A stretch of DNA of 64,000 nt, from contig JANEZZ010002665.1 of the NCBI GenBank assembly GCA_026122225.1, positions 310,001 through 374,000 of the forward strand. Direction: 5' to 3'. The notes under the pieces are model-generated. The model was given only the letters and a program-made list of their open reading frames with translations. It was not told where the DNA came from and did not search any database. The position numbers and the translations under genes were made by a program. The stretch's first letter is position 1; every line of letters begins with the position of its first letter. This document shows positions 60,501-64,000 of the stretch, in pieces. The DNA is from Heloderma charlesbogerti (lineage: Eukaryota; Chordata; Lepidosauria; Squamata; Helodermatidae).

Positions 60501-63393
60501 ATGCTGGGCACAAGCAAGACGTTGCCTTTCCCTTTGCCCTCTGCTTGTGAGCTTCCCAGAGGTATTGGTCTGTCCCCTGTTGGACACAGAACACTGGGCT
60601 AGATGGGTCGGCACTTCGACTCATCCAGACAGCTCTTCCGGAATTCCTTGTTCCCCAGAGCTACAACTGACCGTAAACAGAGAGGGTGCCTAAGTTGAAT
60701 GCTTTGCACTGAGTTGGCCCTCTGGCTTGGAAGCCCCGATTGCTTTGTATCAAATGCCACTCCTGGATCCAGGCCATTAGCTTGTCTCAGCATCTTTTCC
60801 CCATCTCTTTTTGAGAGGCGTTTAAAATAACAACATTATTCTGTCAGATCTCCTGTCTTGCCAGGTGAAAAAAGAAGTGCGTGGCAAGTTTGGAGGAGAT
60901 GGTGAATCGTGTTCTTCTTGGCTCTGGACAAAAGTTCCCACTTGCTTATAGAAATCTGTTAACTAGTTTGCAGTTTCCCTCTATAAACAAAAAAGAGCAA
61001 ACAGCAAAACTCCTTTAAAATGGCCTGGATTCCCCCACCCCACCCCCGCTGTAAATTTTAATCCAGCTTTCCTGGCGCTACTGCTAATTACTCTGGTAAT
61101 TCATGCGGGGCTAATTTATTTCTCTTGATCATAAACAATATGGCTACCAACTAAGGCATCTCTCTGAAGAATCAAAATACTTTGTAAAATATTTTGGATC
61201 TAGATCAAACGCAGCCCACGGTGGGTCTACGGTGGTATCTGGAAATCTAGATCAGTCTGAAGATGCCTCACATTTTGCACCCGGTTTCAAAGCCACTGTG
61301 CTCTGAAAATCTTGCCCAAACCTTGTGCTGGGCGTAGACGAGGTCAAACCATGCAAGTCTGACGCAATGGAGCCTTCTTGGCTTTGTTGAGGATGGAATG
61401 GCTGTTTTTGTCCCTGCTGTTGTAGAGAAACCAGCAGAGATTCCAGACCTTGATAATGTAAAATGACTTGATTTTTAAATTATTGATTGGCCAGAGGTCC
61501 ACAGTTTTCGATCACCATTAGCATCTCCATCTTCAAAGTTCTCTGTACATGCCGTACAACTTGGAGAGCTGTGGCGTGGTGGTACGTTTTGAAGAGTGGG
61601 CACTCATCTTGACAAGCCCCCAAGAAGAGTCCAAAAATACAGGCAGTTGTGCTGATCCATAGCAACAGACCAATTCTAGCAGTTCTCCTCTCTACCAGGA
61701 GTAGATCTTCACCGGTGTGGCGTAGTGGTTCAGATGTTGACTGGGACTGGGGAGATCTGGGTTCAAGTCCCCACTCATCCAGGATGCTCACCAAGTGGCT
61801 TTGGGCCACTCAGCCTAACCTTCCTCACAGGGCTCCTGTGAGGGTAAAATGGTGAGGAGGAGGGTCATGTATTCCGCCTTGGGTTCTTTGCAAGAGGAAC
61901 AACAACAAGAATATTGAAGAGTTTGGAAAAGGGCAGAACAGGGCACCCCAAATGATCAATTACTTTCTGCCCGAATGTCGTCTACACTGACTAGCCATGG
62001 ATTTCAGATAGGGGTCTTATACCCGGGCCTACCTGGAGCTGCTGGGGATTAAACCTGGGGCCTTCTGCATGCAAAGCAGGGGTTCTGCCCCTCAGCTATC
62101 ACCTCTCCCTCCGTCTTCAGGGCAGCATTTCTCAAGCTTTGGGCATCATTTTTTCCCCTGAACAAAAACTATAGACGTCCTTAACTTCCTACACCCAGGA
62201 ATTACCCATCTGCCAGAGCCCCTCTGTTTATGCATTGGAAGGATACAAACGCAGAGCAGAGACTCATACAGAGGGGCAACCTGCTCGTTTGCTTTTCATA
62301 TTGACTCTTCCTAGATTTATTTATTTCATTTATTTTTTTGCAGCTTGTATTTTGTGCATTTCCACAATATTCACCCAAGGCACTGTACCTTCCAAAATAG
62401 CAATCTATTTTTTATTTTCCCTGCACTCCGATAAAGGCGGGGATCTTGTGTTGGCATCTGCTCCCTGCAAAGGCATTAAATATATTTTAGGAAAATGTAG
62501 GGCGGGCGGGAGGGAAAGCTCTGCAAAAGTTTTGTTGCCTTGGGGGTGTTGGTGTTCTGTTAACATGGGGAGGAGTGCATGCACGCGGGAGAGAGTTTGG
62601 TAAATTTCCAAACGAACCAATTATCTCTCTCTCTTGCCCTGCAAATTGGAATCCTTTCCATTCTTGGGGGGCTTGCGAGCTTATCCTCAGAGCTAGCTAG
62701 CAAACCAGAGCAGGCGGCTCTGTTTTTGCAAAGTTTGGGGTTACATGGGGAGAGAGAACACTGATATTCCTTGAATCCATCCTCTTGTGGTAGCAAAACT
62801 ATGGTAACCACACCTCTGCCACTGCCACATTTTCAACCAAAATTTCCATGGTGCAGCAGGGCCCAAACCCCCGGGATTTCACTATAAAATTGCTCTCCTG
62901 GAAGCCTCTGGTGGGGAGGGGACATGGTGCACAGGTGAAATCCCTGTTGTGATCTCTGATCATAGATCAGAGATAACAGTGGTGATTCCTCTCCCCAGGC
63001 CCCTAGTAGCCTCCAGGAGGTGGGAGAAAGGCTTGGGGGGGAAGGGGCCTGCACAGTGAGCCCAACCCTCTGCGGGCTGGATGGGGAATCACTACGCAGG
63101 TCGGTTTAGCCCTGCGAGCAGGGGATTCCCCACTTCTGTGCTAAAGATGTTCATTTGATGAGACTGCTTCTTGTTATTTTATTGACTGCCATTTGGTTGT
63201 TGTTGCTCCTTTCTTTTGTTTTTATATTATTATTATTCTGCTGCTGTCTTTTCCTGTTAAGCCACATTGTTTTGTTTTTTATGGGGAAATAGTGGGCTAT
63301 AAATATGAAATAGTGGGCTATAAATAAGAAACTATTGAAGGGTCATCTTTCCTTTGTTTTCAGCTCTGACCGGCTGATAGAAGAGACAATCAG
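27517..63393 (+). CDS. GOSR1: Golgi SNAP receptor complex member 1 (GOS28), 5' seven exons
   Basis: GOSR1/GOS28 is a Qb-SNARE of the Golgi that acts in ER-to-Golgi and intra-Golgi vesicle fusion. Coding segments are 27517-27553, 30726-30846, 32309-32396, 35743-35850, 38254-38345, 43051-43125 and 63364-63393. All are in phase and flanked by GT-AG. Together they give about 183 of the usual ~250 residues. The missing C-terminus (rest of the SNARE helix and the membrane anchor) lies past the window. The ATG at 27517 is chosen because it gives [20 protein letters not shown], the known N-terminus, inside the CpG island. The gene spans at least 36 kb here, mostly because of a 20-kb intron 6. Confidence 0.95.
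27755..27800 (+). repeat. (TAGGG)n / (TGGGG)n tract
   Basis: About six TAGGG pentamers passing into TGGGG units, a little over 200 bases after GOSR1 exon 1. G-runs of three or more at short spacing fit a G-quadruplex-forming sequence. The unit is a pentamer, not the telomeric TTAGGG. Confidence 0.9.
27965..28203 (+). repeat. Tandem array of four ~60-bp units made from one MITE arm
   Basis: Units start near 27965, 28024, 28083 and 28143. Each has a CCTTCCAGATGTGTGG-like start, a CAACTCCCATC-like middle and a CCCAGCTAG-like end. The unit is the left arm of the family A fold-back element. The last unit runs into a MITE-like right half (GGGAGTTGTAGTCCAACACA at about 28229). Confidence 0.85.
28492..28684 (-). 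repeat. tRNA-derived SINE
   Basis: On the minus strand: GGGGCCGTGGCTCAGTGGCA (A box), TTTGCATGCAGAAAG, CCCAGGTTCAATCCC (B box), then a tRNA-unrelated body ending in TAAGGCAGCTTCCTATG. The head resembles a tRNA with a TGC anticodon. Members also occur at 47660, 53964, 54178, 55862, 56771 and 61975. Confidence 0.8.
29763..30258. mobile_element. Hairpin-forming non-autonomous hAT element (496 bp)
   Basis: Termini TAGGGATCGGTGGA and TCTCCCCCATCCCTA are inverted repeats. Flanks CCTAGAGC (29755-29762) and CCTAGCGC (30259-30266) match at 7 of 8 bases. Arms of roughly 190 bases fold back around a centre at about 30014 (AAGCTTTAGCTT). GCAAATGG..GTCCACTACGCCATTTGC pairs with its inverse. It sits in GOSR1 intron 1. 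Confidence 0.85.
30267..30343 (-). repeat. tRNA-derived SINE fragment
   Basis: Inverse of the SINE head: GATTGGACCTGAGGCCTTCT and CTGTGCAAAGCC resemble the B-box and anticodon region. Short and diverged. Confidence 0.5.
30473..30571. repeat. Family A MITE, shortened right arm
   Basis: GCAGCCTTCCCCCACCCTTT ... GGACTACAGCTCCCAGTATG ... GGCACCAGGTTGGGCAAGGC. The ACTACAGCTCCCAGTATGCC segment is among the closer matches to the ZNF143 consensus here. Confidence 0.75.
30726..30846 (+). CDS. GOSR1: GOSR1 exon 2
   Basis: [20 protein letters not shown], then [20 protein letters not shown]. This is the N-terminal helix of GOS28. Phase 1 to 2, donor GTACCA at 30847. Confidence 0.95.
30847..32308 (+). 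other. GOSR1 intron 2
   Basis: Contains an antisense CR1-like fragment (about 31727-31960). The rest is unassigned. Confidence 0.8.
31727..31960 (-). repeat. CR1-like LINE 3' fragment, antisense
   Basis: TGCTGGATCAGACTAAGGGT, CTGTCTAGTCCAGCATTCTG and the CTGGAGGTAGCATGAAGCCA stretch belong to a dispersed family also at 37244, 39175 and (opposite strand) 57835. The longer 37244 copy shows a coding link to CR1-clade reverse transcriptase. Confidence 0.65.
32309..32396 (+). CDS. GOSR1: GOSR1 exon 3
   Basis: [20 protein letters not shown], then [10 protein letters not shown]. Highly conserved segment. Phase 2 to 0, donor GTAAGT at 32397. Confidence 0.95.
32813..33045 (-). repeat. CR1 LINE 3' end, antisense
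   Basis: CATAGAATCCTAGACTAGTA, GGGTTGGAAGGGGCCTACAA and CAACCCCCTGCTCAATGCAG form the inverse of the CR1 3' end seen in sense at 42010-42095. Confidence 0.85.
33050..34600 (-). repeat. L2-like LINE remnants, antisense, interrupted
   Basis: Two overlapping stretches share AAAGGCAGCCCC..TG.AGTGCA.TACAGTAGTCAAGCA and CTGGCTGCCCATG.GACCTG. They are interrupted by unrelated sequence at about 33360-33720 and by the MITE at 33711. Assignment to L2 is by resemblance to neighbouring copies. Confidence 0.5.
33711..33828. repeat. Fold-back hAT-like MITE, family A
   Basis: GCCCTCCAGATGTGTTGGAT, TACAACTCCCAGAATCCCCC and the inverse TCTGGGAGTTTTAATCCAAC with CATCTGGAGGGTACCAGG. Shows a close ZNF143-like core. 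Confidence 0.8.
34757..34797 (+). repeat. (AG)n-rich tract
   Basis: GAGAGAGAGAGAAAGAGAGA and similar. Confidence 0.9.
35488..35622. repeat. Fold-back element, family B
   Basis: Palindrome with GGTGCAATTCTATGCATTTT and its inverse around TCCTATAACTCCCAGCATTC and GAATGCTGGAAGTTATAGGA. It shares the CTCCCAGCAT core with family A but has different termini. It lies about 120 bases before GOSR1 exon 4. Confidence 0.8.
35743..35850 (+). CDS. GOSR1: GOSR1 exon 4
   Basis: [20 protein letters not shown], then [16 protein letters not shown]. 108 bp, phase 0 at both ends. Confidence 0.96.
36600..37240 (-). repeat. L2-like LINE fragment, antisense
   Basis: GGAAGGGAGTTCTGGGGGCA, GGCAGGTTCTTGGAGAAGAA and GGCGGTCCTTACAGAATCCT match the family at 33540-33720 and 23200-23400. 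The minus strand shows a broken RT tail. Confidence 0.5.
37244..37900 (-). repeat. CR1-clade LINE 3' fragment, antisense
   Basis: The minus strand contains [14 protein letters not shown], the same motif as [16 protein letters not shown] in the CR1 at 41500. This links the whole GGATCAGA..GGTC.ATCTAGTCCAGC family to CR1-clade reverse transcriptase. Frame broken. Confidence 0.7.
38254..38345 (+). CDS. GOSR1: GOSR1 exon 5
   Basis: [20 protein letters not shown], then [11 protein letters not shown]. Phase 0 to 2, donor GTAAGT at 38346. Confidence 0.95.
38363..38660 (+). repeat. Family F repeat (possible hAT, ~300 bp)
   Basis: GGAACCTTTTTCAGCCTGCA, GGCCAAATTCCGTTTCAGAG, then ...GCATCAAATTAGTGGTCATG. 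Same family as 46820-47120, 60045-60260 and 39904-40654. Confidence 0.65.
38747..38822. repeat. Family A MITE, left half
   Basis: GGCTTCCCCAAGCTGCTGCT, CCAGATGTGTTGGATTGCAA, CTCCCATCATTCCCAGCCAG. The right arm is missing. Confidence 0.65.
39175..39530 (-). repeat. CR1-like LINE 3' fragment, antisense
   Basis: GACATAAGAACATAAGAGCC, CTGCTGGATCAGACCAAGGG, then TTTTAAAGCCATCTGTATGG and GGTGGCCATCACTACATCCT. Confidence 0.7.
39904..40654 (-). repeat. Family F element split by a LINE insertion
   Basis: Termini CAGGGGTGCC and TGCACCCCTG are inverted repeats. The two halves (39904-40052 and about 40485-40654) together make one inverted family F copy. The L2-like fragment lies between them. Confidence 0.75.
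40055..40480 (-). repeat. L2-like LINE 3' fragment, antisense, inserted into family F
   Basis: The minus strand encodes [15 protein letters not shown] followed by a frame break. The AT-rich LINE tail is at the + strand left end (TTTATTTATTATTATTTATT). Confidence 0.7.
41493..42095 (+). mobile_element. 5'-truncated CR1 LINE with 170-codon open RT tail
   Basis: The frame 41500-42012 reads [20 protein letters not shown], then [33 protein letters not shown] and [17 protein letters not shown]. This is the C-terminal region of CR1 ORF2 reverse transcriptase. It ends in the CR1 3' end GGTTGGACTCGATGGCCTTG and TATTCTATGATTCT. It lacks the polymerase core and is dead, but it is the least decayed LINE here. 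Confidence 0.9.
42447..42577. repeat. Fold-back hAT-like MITE
   Basis: CAGGGGTGGGCAACTTGTGG start and GTGACAAGTTGC end, with CAACTCCCATCAACCCTCAC and the inverse TGATGGGAGTTGTAGGC. Confidence 0.8.
43051..43125 (+). CDS. GOSR1: GOSR1 exon 6
   Basis: [20 protein letters not shown], then EHLR. Phase 2 to 2, donor GTAAGC at 43126. Leads into the SNARE helix. Confidence 0.95.
44465..44773. repeat. Long fold-back element, ~145-bp arms
   Basis: The left arm GGTTCACACCATCACCGTGG ... CATGGCTTGTTGGAGGGGGA pairs with the right arm TCCCCCTCCAACAAGCCATG ... CCATGGTGATTGTGCGAATC. The loop is about 20 bases near 44618-44637. A different family from A and B; possible relatives at 49127-49325. Confidence 0.85.
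45241..45326. repeat. Family A MITE, internally deleted
   Basis: CAGCCTTCCCTAACCTGGTG start, GACATCTGGAGGACACGAGG and TTTGGGGAAGAATGC end. Most of both inner arms is gone. Confidence 0.7.
46820..47120 (+). repeat. Family F repeat
   Basis: GGGGTGTCAAAACCCTTTCA, GCCTGAGGGCCAGATTCCAT, ...GGGCCAGATTGGGGCCCCAG. Longest uninterrupted copy in the window. Confidence 0.75.
47296..47410. repeat. Family A MITE, diverged
   Basis: AGATGTTGTTGGACTCCAAC, TCCCATCAGCCCCAGCCAGC, then a decayed right arm. Confidence 0.65.
47660..47845 (+). repeat. tRNA-derived SINE
   Basis: Decayed A box, then CCCAGGTTCAATCCCTGGCA (B box) and the body TTGAAACCCTGGAGACCCAT. Confidence 0.7.
48447..48560. repeat. Fold-back element, family B
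   Basis: GGGTGCAATCCTATGCATGT and the inverse GCATGCATAGGATTGTGC flank AAAGTCCTACGACTCCCAGC and ATGCTGGGAATCATAGGACT. Very little loop. Confidence 0.85.
48745..49060 (-). repeat. L2-like LINE 3' fragment, antisense
   Basis: The minus strand reads [20 protein letters not shown] and then [13 protein letters not shown], the RT tail. An ACGC/ACAC microsatellite sits inside at about 48849-48878. Confidence 0.7.
49326..49402 (+). repeat. CR1 LINE 3' end, sense
   Basis: GGAGGTTGGACTCAGTGGTC, then CTACTATTCTATGATTCTATG. Ends in the CR1-specific ATTCTATG repeat. Confidence 0.8.
50058..50832. other. Two acidic Ser/Glu-rich open frames on opposite strands, possible retroelement remnant
   Basis: The minus frame 50058-50309 contains [20 protein letters not shown]. 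The plus frame 50620-50832 contains [20 protein letters not shown]. Similar TCCTCTGACTCAGAGAACGA sequence occurs at about 42306. No known domain, no splice context. They look like fragments of one dispersed repeat, not genes. Confidence 0.35.
52885..52998 (+). repeat. Dispersed repeat with GTCTTGTGGCACCTTAAAGA core
   Basis: GGGTAGCCACGATAGTCTGC, AGCAGCAAAAACAGCAGAGT, CTTGTGGCACCTTAAAGACT. A short element I recall from turtle and lizard sequences; class not known to me. Confidence 0.6.
53121..53152 (+). repeat. (GA)n tract after short (GT)n
   Basis: GTGTGTGTGTGTG followed by GAGAGAGAGAGAGAG-type sequence. Confidence 0.85.
53180..53298. repeat. Family A MITE
   Basis: GGCAGTCTTCTCCAACCTGG, CTTCAGCTCCCATAATCCCC and the inverse GGGGGGTTATGGGAACTGTA with GGCACCGGGTTGGGAGAA. 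Confidence 0.75.
53340..53590 (-). repeat. Sauria-type SINE, antisense
   Basis: On the minus strand: GGTAGTAGTTAAAGGGGGTC (decayed A-box region), CCCAGGTTCTAGTCCCCACT (B box), CTCAGCCTGGCCTACCTCAC, GGGCTGTTGTGAGGGTAAAA, then CCTTGGGTTCCTTGGGAGGA and a (TAAA)-like tail. This layout is typical of Sauria SINEs of squamates. Confidence 0.8.
53964..54148 (+). repeat. tRNA-derived SINE
   Basis: GGGGCCATACCTTAGTGGTG, TTTGCATGCAGAAGGTCCTG, GGTTTGATCCCC, body CTGAAACCCCAGGGAGCCAT, end AAGGCAGCTTCCTG. Confidence 0.85.
54178..54330 (+). repeat. tRNA-derived SINE, second adjacent copy
   Basis: Diverged head (GTAGATCAGGGGTTGAGCCC), body CTGAAACCTTGGAGAGCCAT and TGCCAGTCAGTGCAGATC. Lies only about 30 bases after the previous SINE. 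Confidence 0.65.
54333..54466. repeat. Family A MITE, diverged
   Basis: GCCTCCAGATGTTGCTGGAA, TGCAACTCCCATAATCTCTC and the right arm CGAACAACATCTGGGGGGCC. Confidence 0.7.
55364..55445. repeat. Family A MITE, left part
   Basis: CAGTCTTCCCCATCCAGGGG, GGCTCCAGGTGTGTCTCACA. The right arm is mostly lost. Confidence 0.5.
55862..56056 (-). repeat. tRNA-derived SINE, antisense
   Basis: TTGGCCCATCTAGCCCAGTA, then GATCGCAGGGACTGAATCTG (B box inverse) and the decayed head. Confidence 0.7.
56430..56524. repeat. Family A MITE, short right arm
   Basis: CAGCCTTCACCAACCTGTCA, GGACTACAACTCCCACCAAC, then GGCACCTGGCTGGGGAAGG. Confidence 0.75.
56771..56960 (+). repeat. tRNA-derived SINE
   Basis: CTTTAGTATAGCTCAGTGGG (A box), CCTGGTTCGATCCCTGGTTT (B box), body GAAACCCTGGAGAGCCACTG. 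The tRNA-like head is imperfect and joined to a SINE body, so it is not a tRNA gene. Confidence 0.85.
57032..57159. mobile_element. Fold-back hAT-like MITE, family A, with target duplication
   Basis: A near-perfect palindrome: CCTTCTCCAACCTGGTGCCC pairs with GGGCACCAGGTTGGGGAAGG, and GGACTGCAACCCCCATCATT with AATGATGGGGGTTGCAGTCC. Flanks AGCTATGG (57024-57031) and AGCTATAG (57160-57167) match at 7 of 8 bases. Confidence 0.88.
57835..58067 (+). repeat. CR1-like LINE 3' fragment, sense
   Basis: GGATTAGATGGATCCTTGGT, CTGATCCAGCAGGGTGCTTC, TTATGTTCTG. The inverse of the copies at 31727, 37244 and 39175. Confidence 0.7.
58722..58828. repeat. Fold-back hAT-like MITE, family A
   Basis: GTCCTCCAGATGTGTTGGAT, GGCAACTCCCAGCATGGCTG and the inverse GGATGCTGGGAGTTGTAGCC with CACATCTGGAGGGCACC. 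Confidence 0.82.
59462..59515. repeat. Family A MITE, right half
   Basis: AATTATGGGAGTTGCAGTCC, AGCACATCTGGAGGGCAG. Confidence 0.6.
59882..59985. repeat. Family A-like MITE, diverged
   Basis: GGACTGCAACTCCCATCATC and the inverse CTGATGGGGGTTGTAGTCCT. Confidence 0.65.
60045..60260 (+). repeat. Family F repeat, internally deleted
   Basis: GGGCCAAATTCAGTTTCAGA, GGCTGCATTCCAGTGGTGGG, TTTTAGCTTAAAGCTGTTGC. Confidence 0.7.
61715..61925 (+). repeat. Sauria-type SINE
   Basis: GGTGTGGCGTAGTGGTTCAG (A box), GGGTTCAAGTCCCCACTCAT (B box), then GGCTTTGGGCCACTCAGCCT, GGGCTCCTGTGAGGGTAAAA and CCTTGGGTTCTTTGCAAGAG with an ACAACAACAAGAAT end. The full order of boxes fits the squamate Sauria SINE. This is the main support for calling the organism a squamate. 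Confidence 0.85.
61975..62105 (-). repeat. tRNA-derived SINE, antisense
   Basis: CTACCTGGAGCTGCTGGGGA, TTAAACCTGGGGCCTTCTGC, ATGCAAAGCAGGGGTTCTGC: the inverse of the B box, anticodon region and A box. Confidence 0.75.
63364..63393 (+). CDS. GOSR1: GOSR1 exon 7 (30-bp microexon)
   Basis: AG at 62-63 of the line, then C TCT GAC CGG CTG ATA GAA GAG ACA ATC AG and donor GTAAGA at 63394. It encodes [10 protein letters not shown] with the split codon from exon 6, the start of the SNARE helix. Phase 2 to 2 fits both sides. Confidence 0.92.
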
Positions 63394-64000
63394 GTAAGAC
63401 CTGGATGTATTGTTCAACCTCTCCCCAGCCTGGTGCTCTCCAGATGTGTTGGACTACAGGTCCCAACAGCCCCAGCTGGCACGACCCTGGCTCCTTAAAG
63501 TCATCTGCTTTACAGCTAAGCATGCAGAATCGGGCTTTGCAAAGTCCAAGTCCCCTTTGCCCACAAACTTCAAACTCCTGGCTGCGTTTACCCAAGACTA
63601 AGCCTGCCTTAATTCTGATGGGGGGCAGGTGGGCTGCCCTGGAATACAACGCCCCCAAGTAGAGACACTCTTTCTGGAAGGCGCATAAGTGAGCGGCCTG
63701 AGCCAGCCCTTGCACAGAACCTGGCTGCAAATGGTGATGACTCTTTTAGAGAGAAACGTTATTTAAAAACCAGTGGCTTGTTGCAGGGGGTTGGGGTGGG
63801 GGGAAGCATGTGAGATCTTAAAACACTAAACAGTGACTTAGAGCAGTGTTCCCTGGCACCCTCCAGGTGTGTAGGACTATAGTTCACATCGTCCCCAGCT
63901 AGCGTAGCCCCATGTGCCTGGGCCACCTGATGCACCAATGTGTTCCGCTGTCCTTTGCTTGAGCCCAGCATCCTCGGAAGCTTCCATTTTGTCCCCTCTG
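63394..64000 (+). other. GOSR1 intron 7 (start)
   Basis: Contains MITE halves at about 63418-63480 (GGTGCTCTCCAGATGTGTTG) and 63848-63905. The next GOSR1 exon is beyond the window. Confidence 0.8.

Larger units (their letters stand above)
43126..63363 (+). other. GOSR1 intron 6 (about 20 kb)
   Basis: No second gene was recognised. Repeats are listed individually. Stretches with nothing I can assign are 43126-44460, 45330-46810, 47850-48440, 49405-52870, 54600-55360, 57170-57830, 58070-58720, 60260-61700 and 62110-63360, apart from short open frames on both strands. Confidence 0.8.

Overview
This is a piece of a vertebrate nuclear genome, most likely from a squamate reptile (a lizard or close relative). 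It holds two neighbouring protein-coding genes on the + strand in a landscape full of transposon remnants. All splice junctions use GT-AG and the coding phases match across each intron (one CPD junction is lost). The squamate call rests on SINEs with the Sauria-type layout (tRNA-like head GGCGTAGTGGTT...GGTTCAAGTCC), many CR1-like and L2-like LINE 3' ends, and dozens of short fold-back elements built on an ACTACAACTCCCA core. This is inference from repeat content; the species cannot be named.

Positions 5-17980 hold the last 17 coding exons of CPD (carboxypeptidase D), a type I membrane metallocarboxypeptidase of the trans-Golgi network. The window opens in the transthyretin-like part of repeat I. 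It then runs through the catalytic repeat II, the enzymatically inactive repeat III, one transmembrane helix and the cytoplasmic sorting tail. A polyadenylation signal lies at 18628. One exon is damaged: the reading frame that starts at 4868 matches CPD only to about 4968. It then enters a ~2.2 kb G-rich block (about 4969-7150) that looks unlike everything around it, and roughly 40 expected codons plus the splice donor cannot be read. The block is most simply an error-rich assembly patch, though a real insertion or expansion is possible.

Positions 18640-27240 are intergenic: hAT-type elements, fold-back MITEs, LINE fragments and microsatellites, with no convincing gene. A CpG-rich promoter with ETS-, kappaB- and YY1-like motifs lies at about 27240-27720. 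It starts GOSR1 (Golgi SNARE GOS28), whose first seven coding exons run from 27517 to 63393. The rest, including most of the SNARE motif and the membrane anchor, lies beyond the window. CPD next to GOSR1 in the same orientation matches the gene order I know from the human 17q11 region. Both proteins act in the Golgi/TGN, but nothing here suggests shared regulation.

No new protein system was found. The most notable material is structural: the anomalous block inside a CPD exon; a very abundant fold-back family with 8-bp target duplications whose arms resemble the ZNF143 site; a 60-bp tandem array built from one arm of that family, 0.4 kb after GOSR1 exon 1; and several long hairpin or TIR elements whose ends can be defined to the base.
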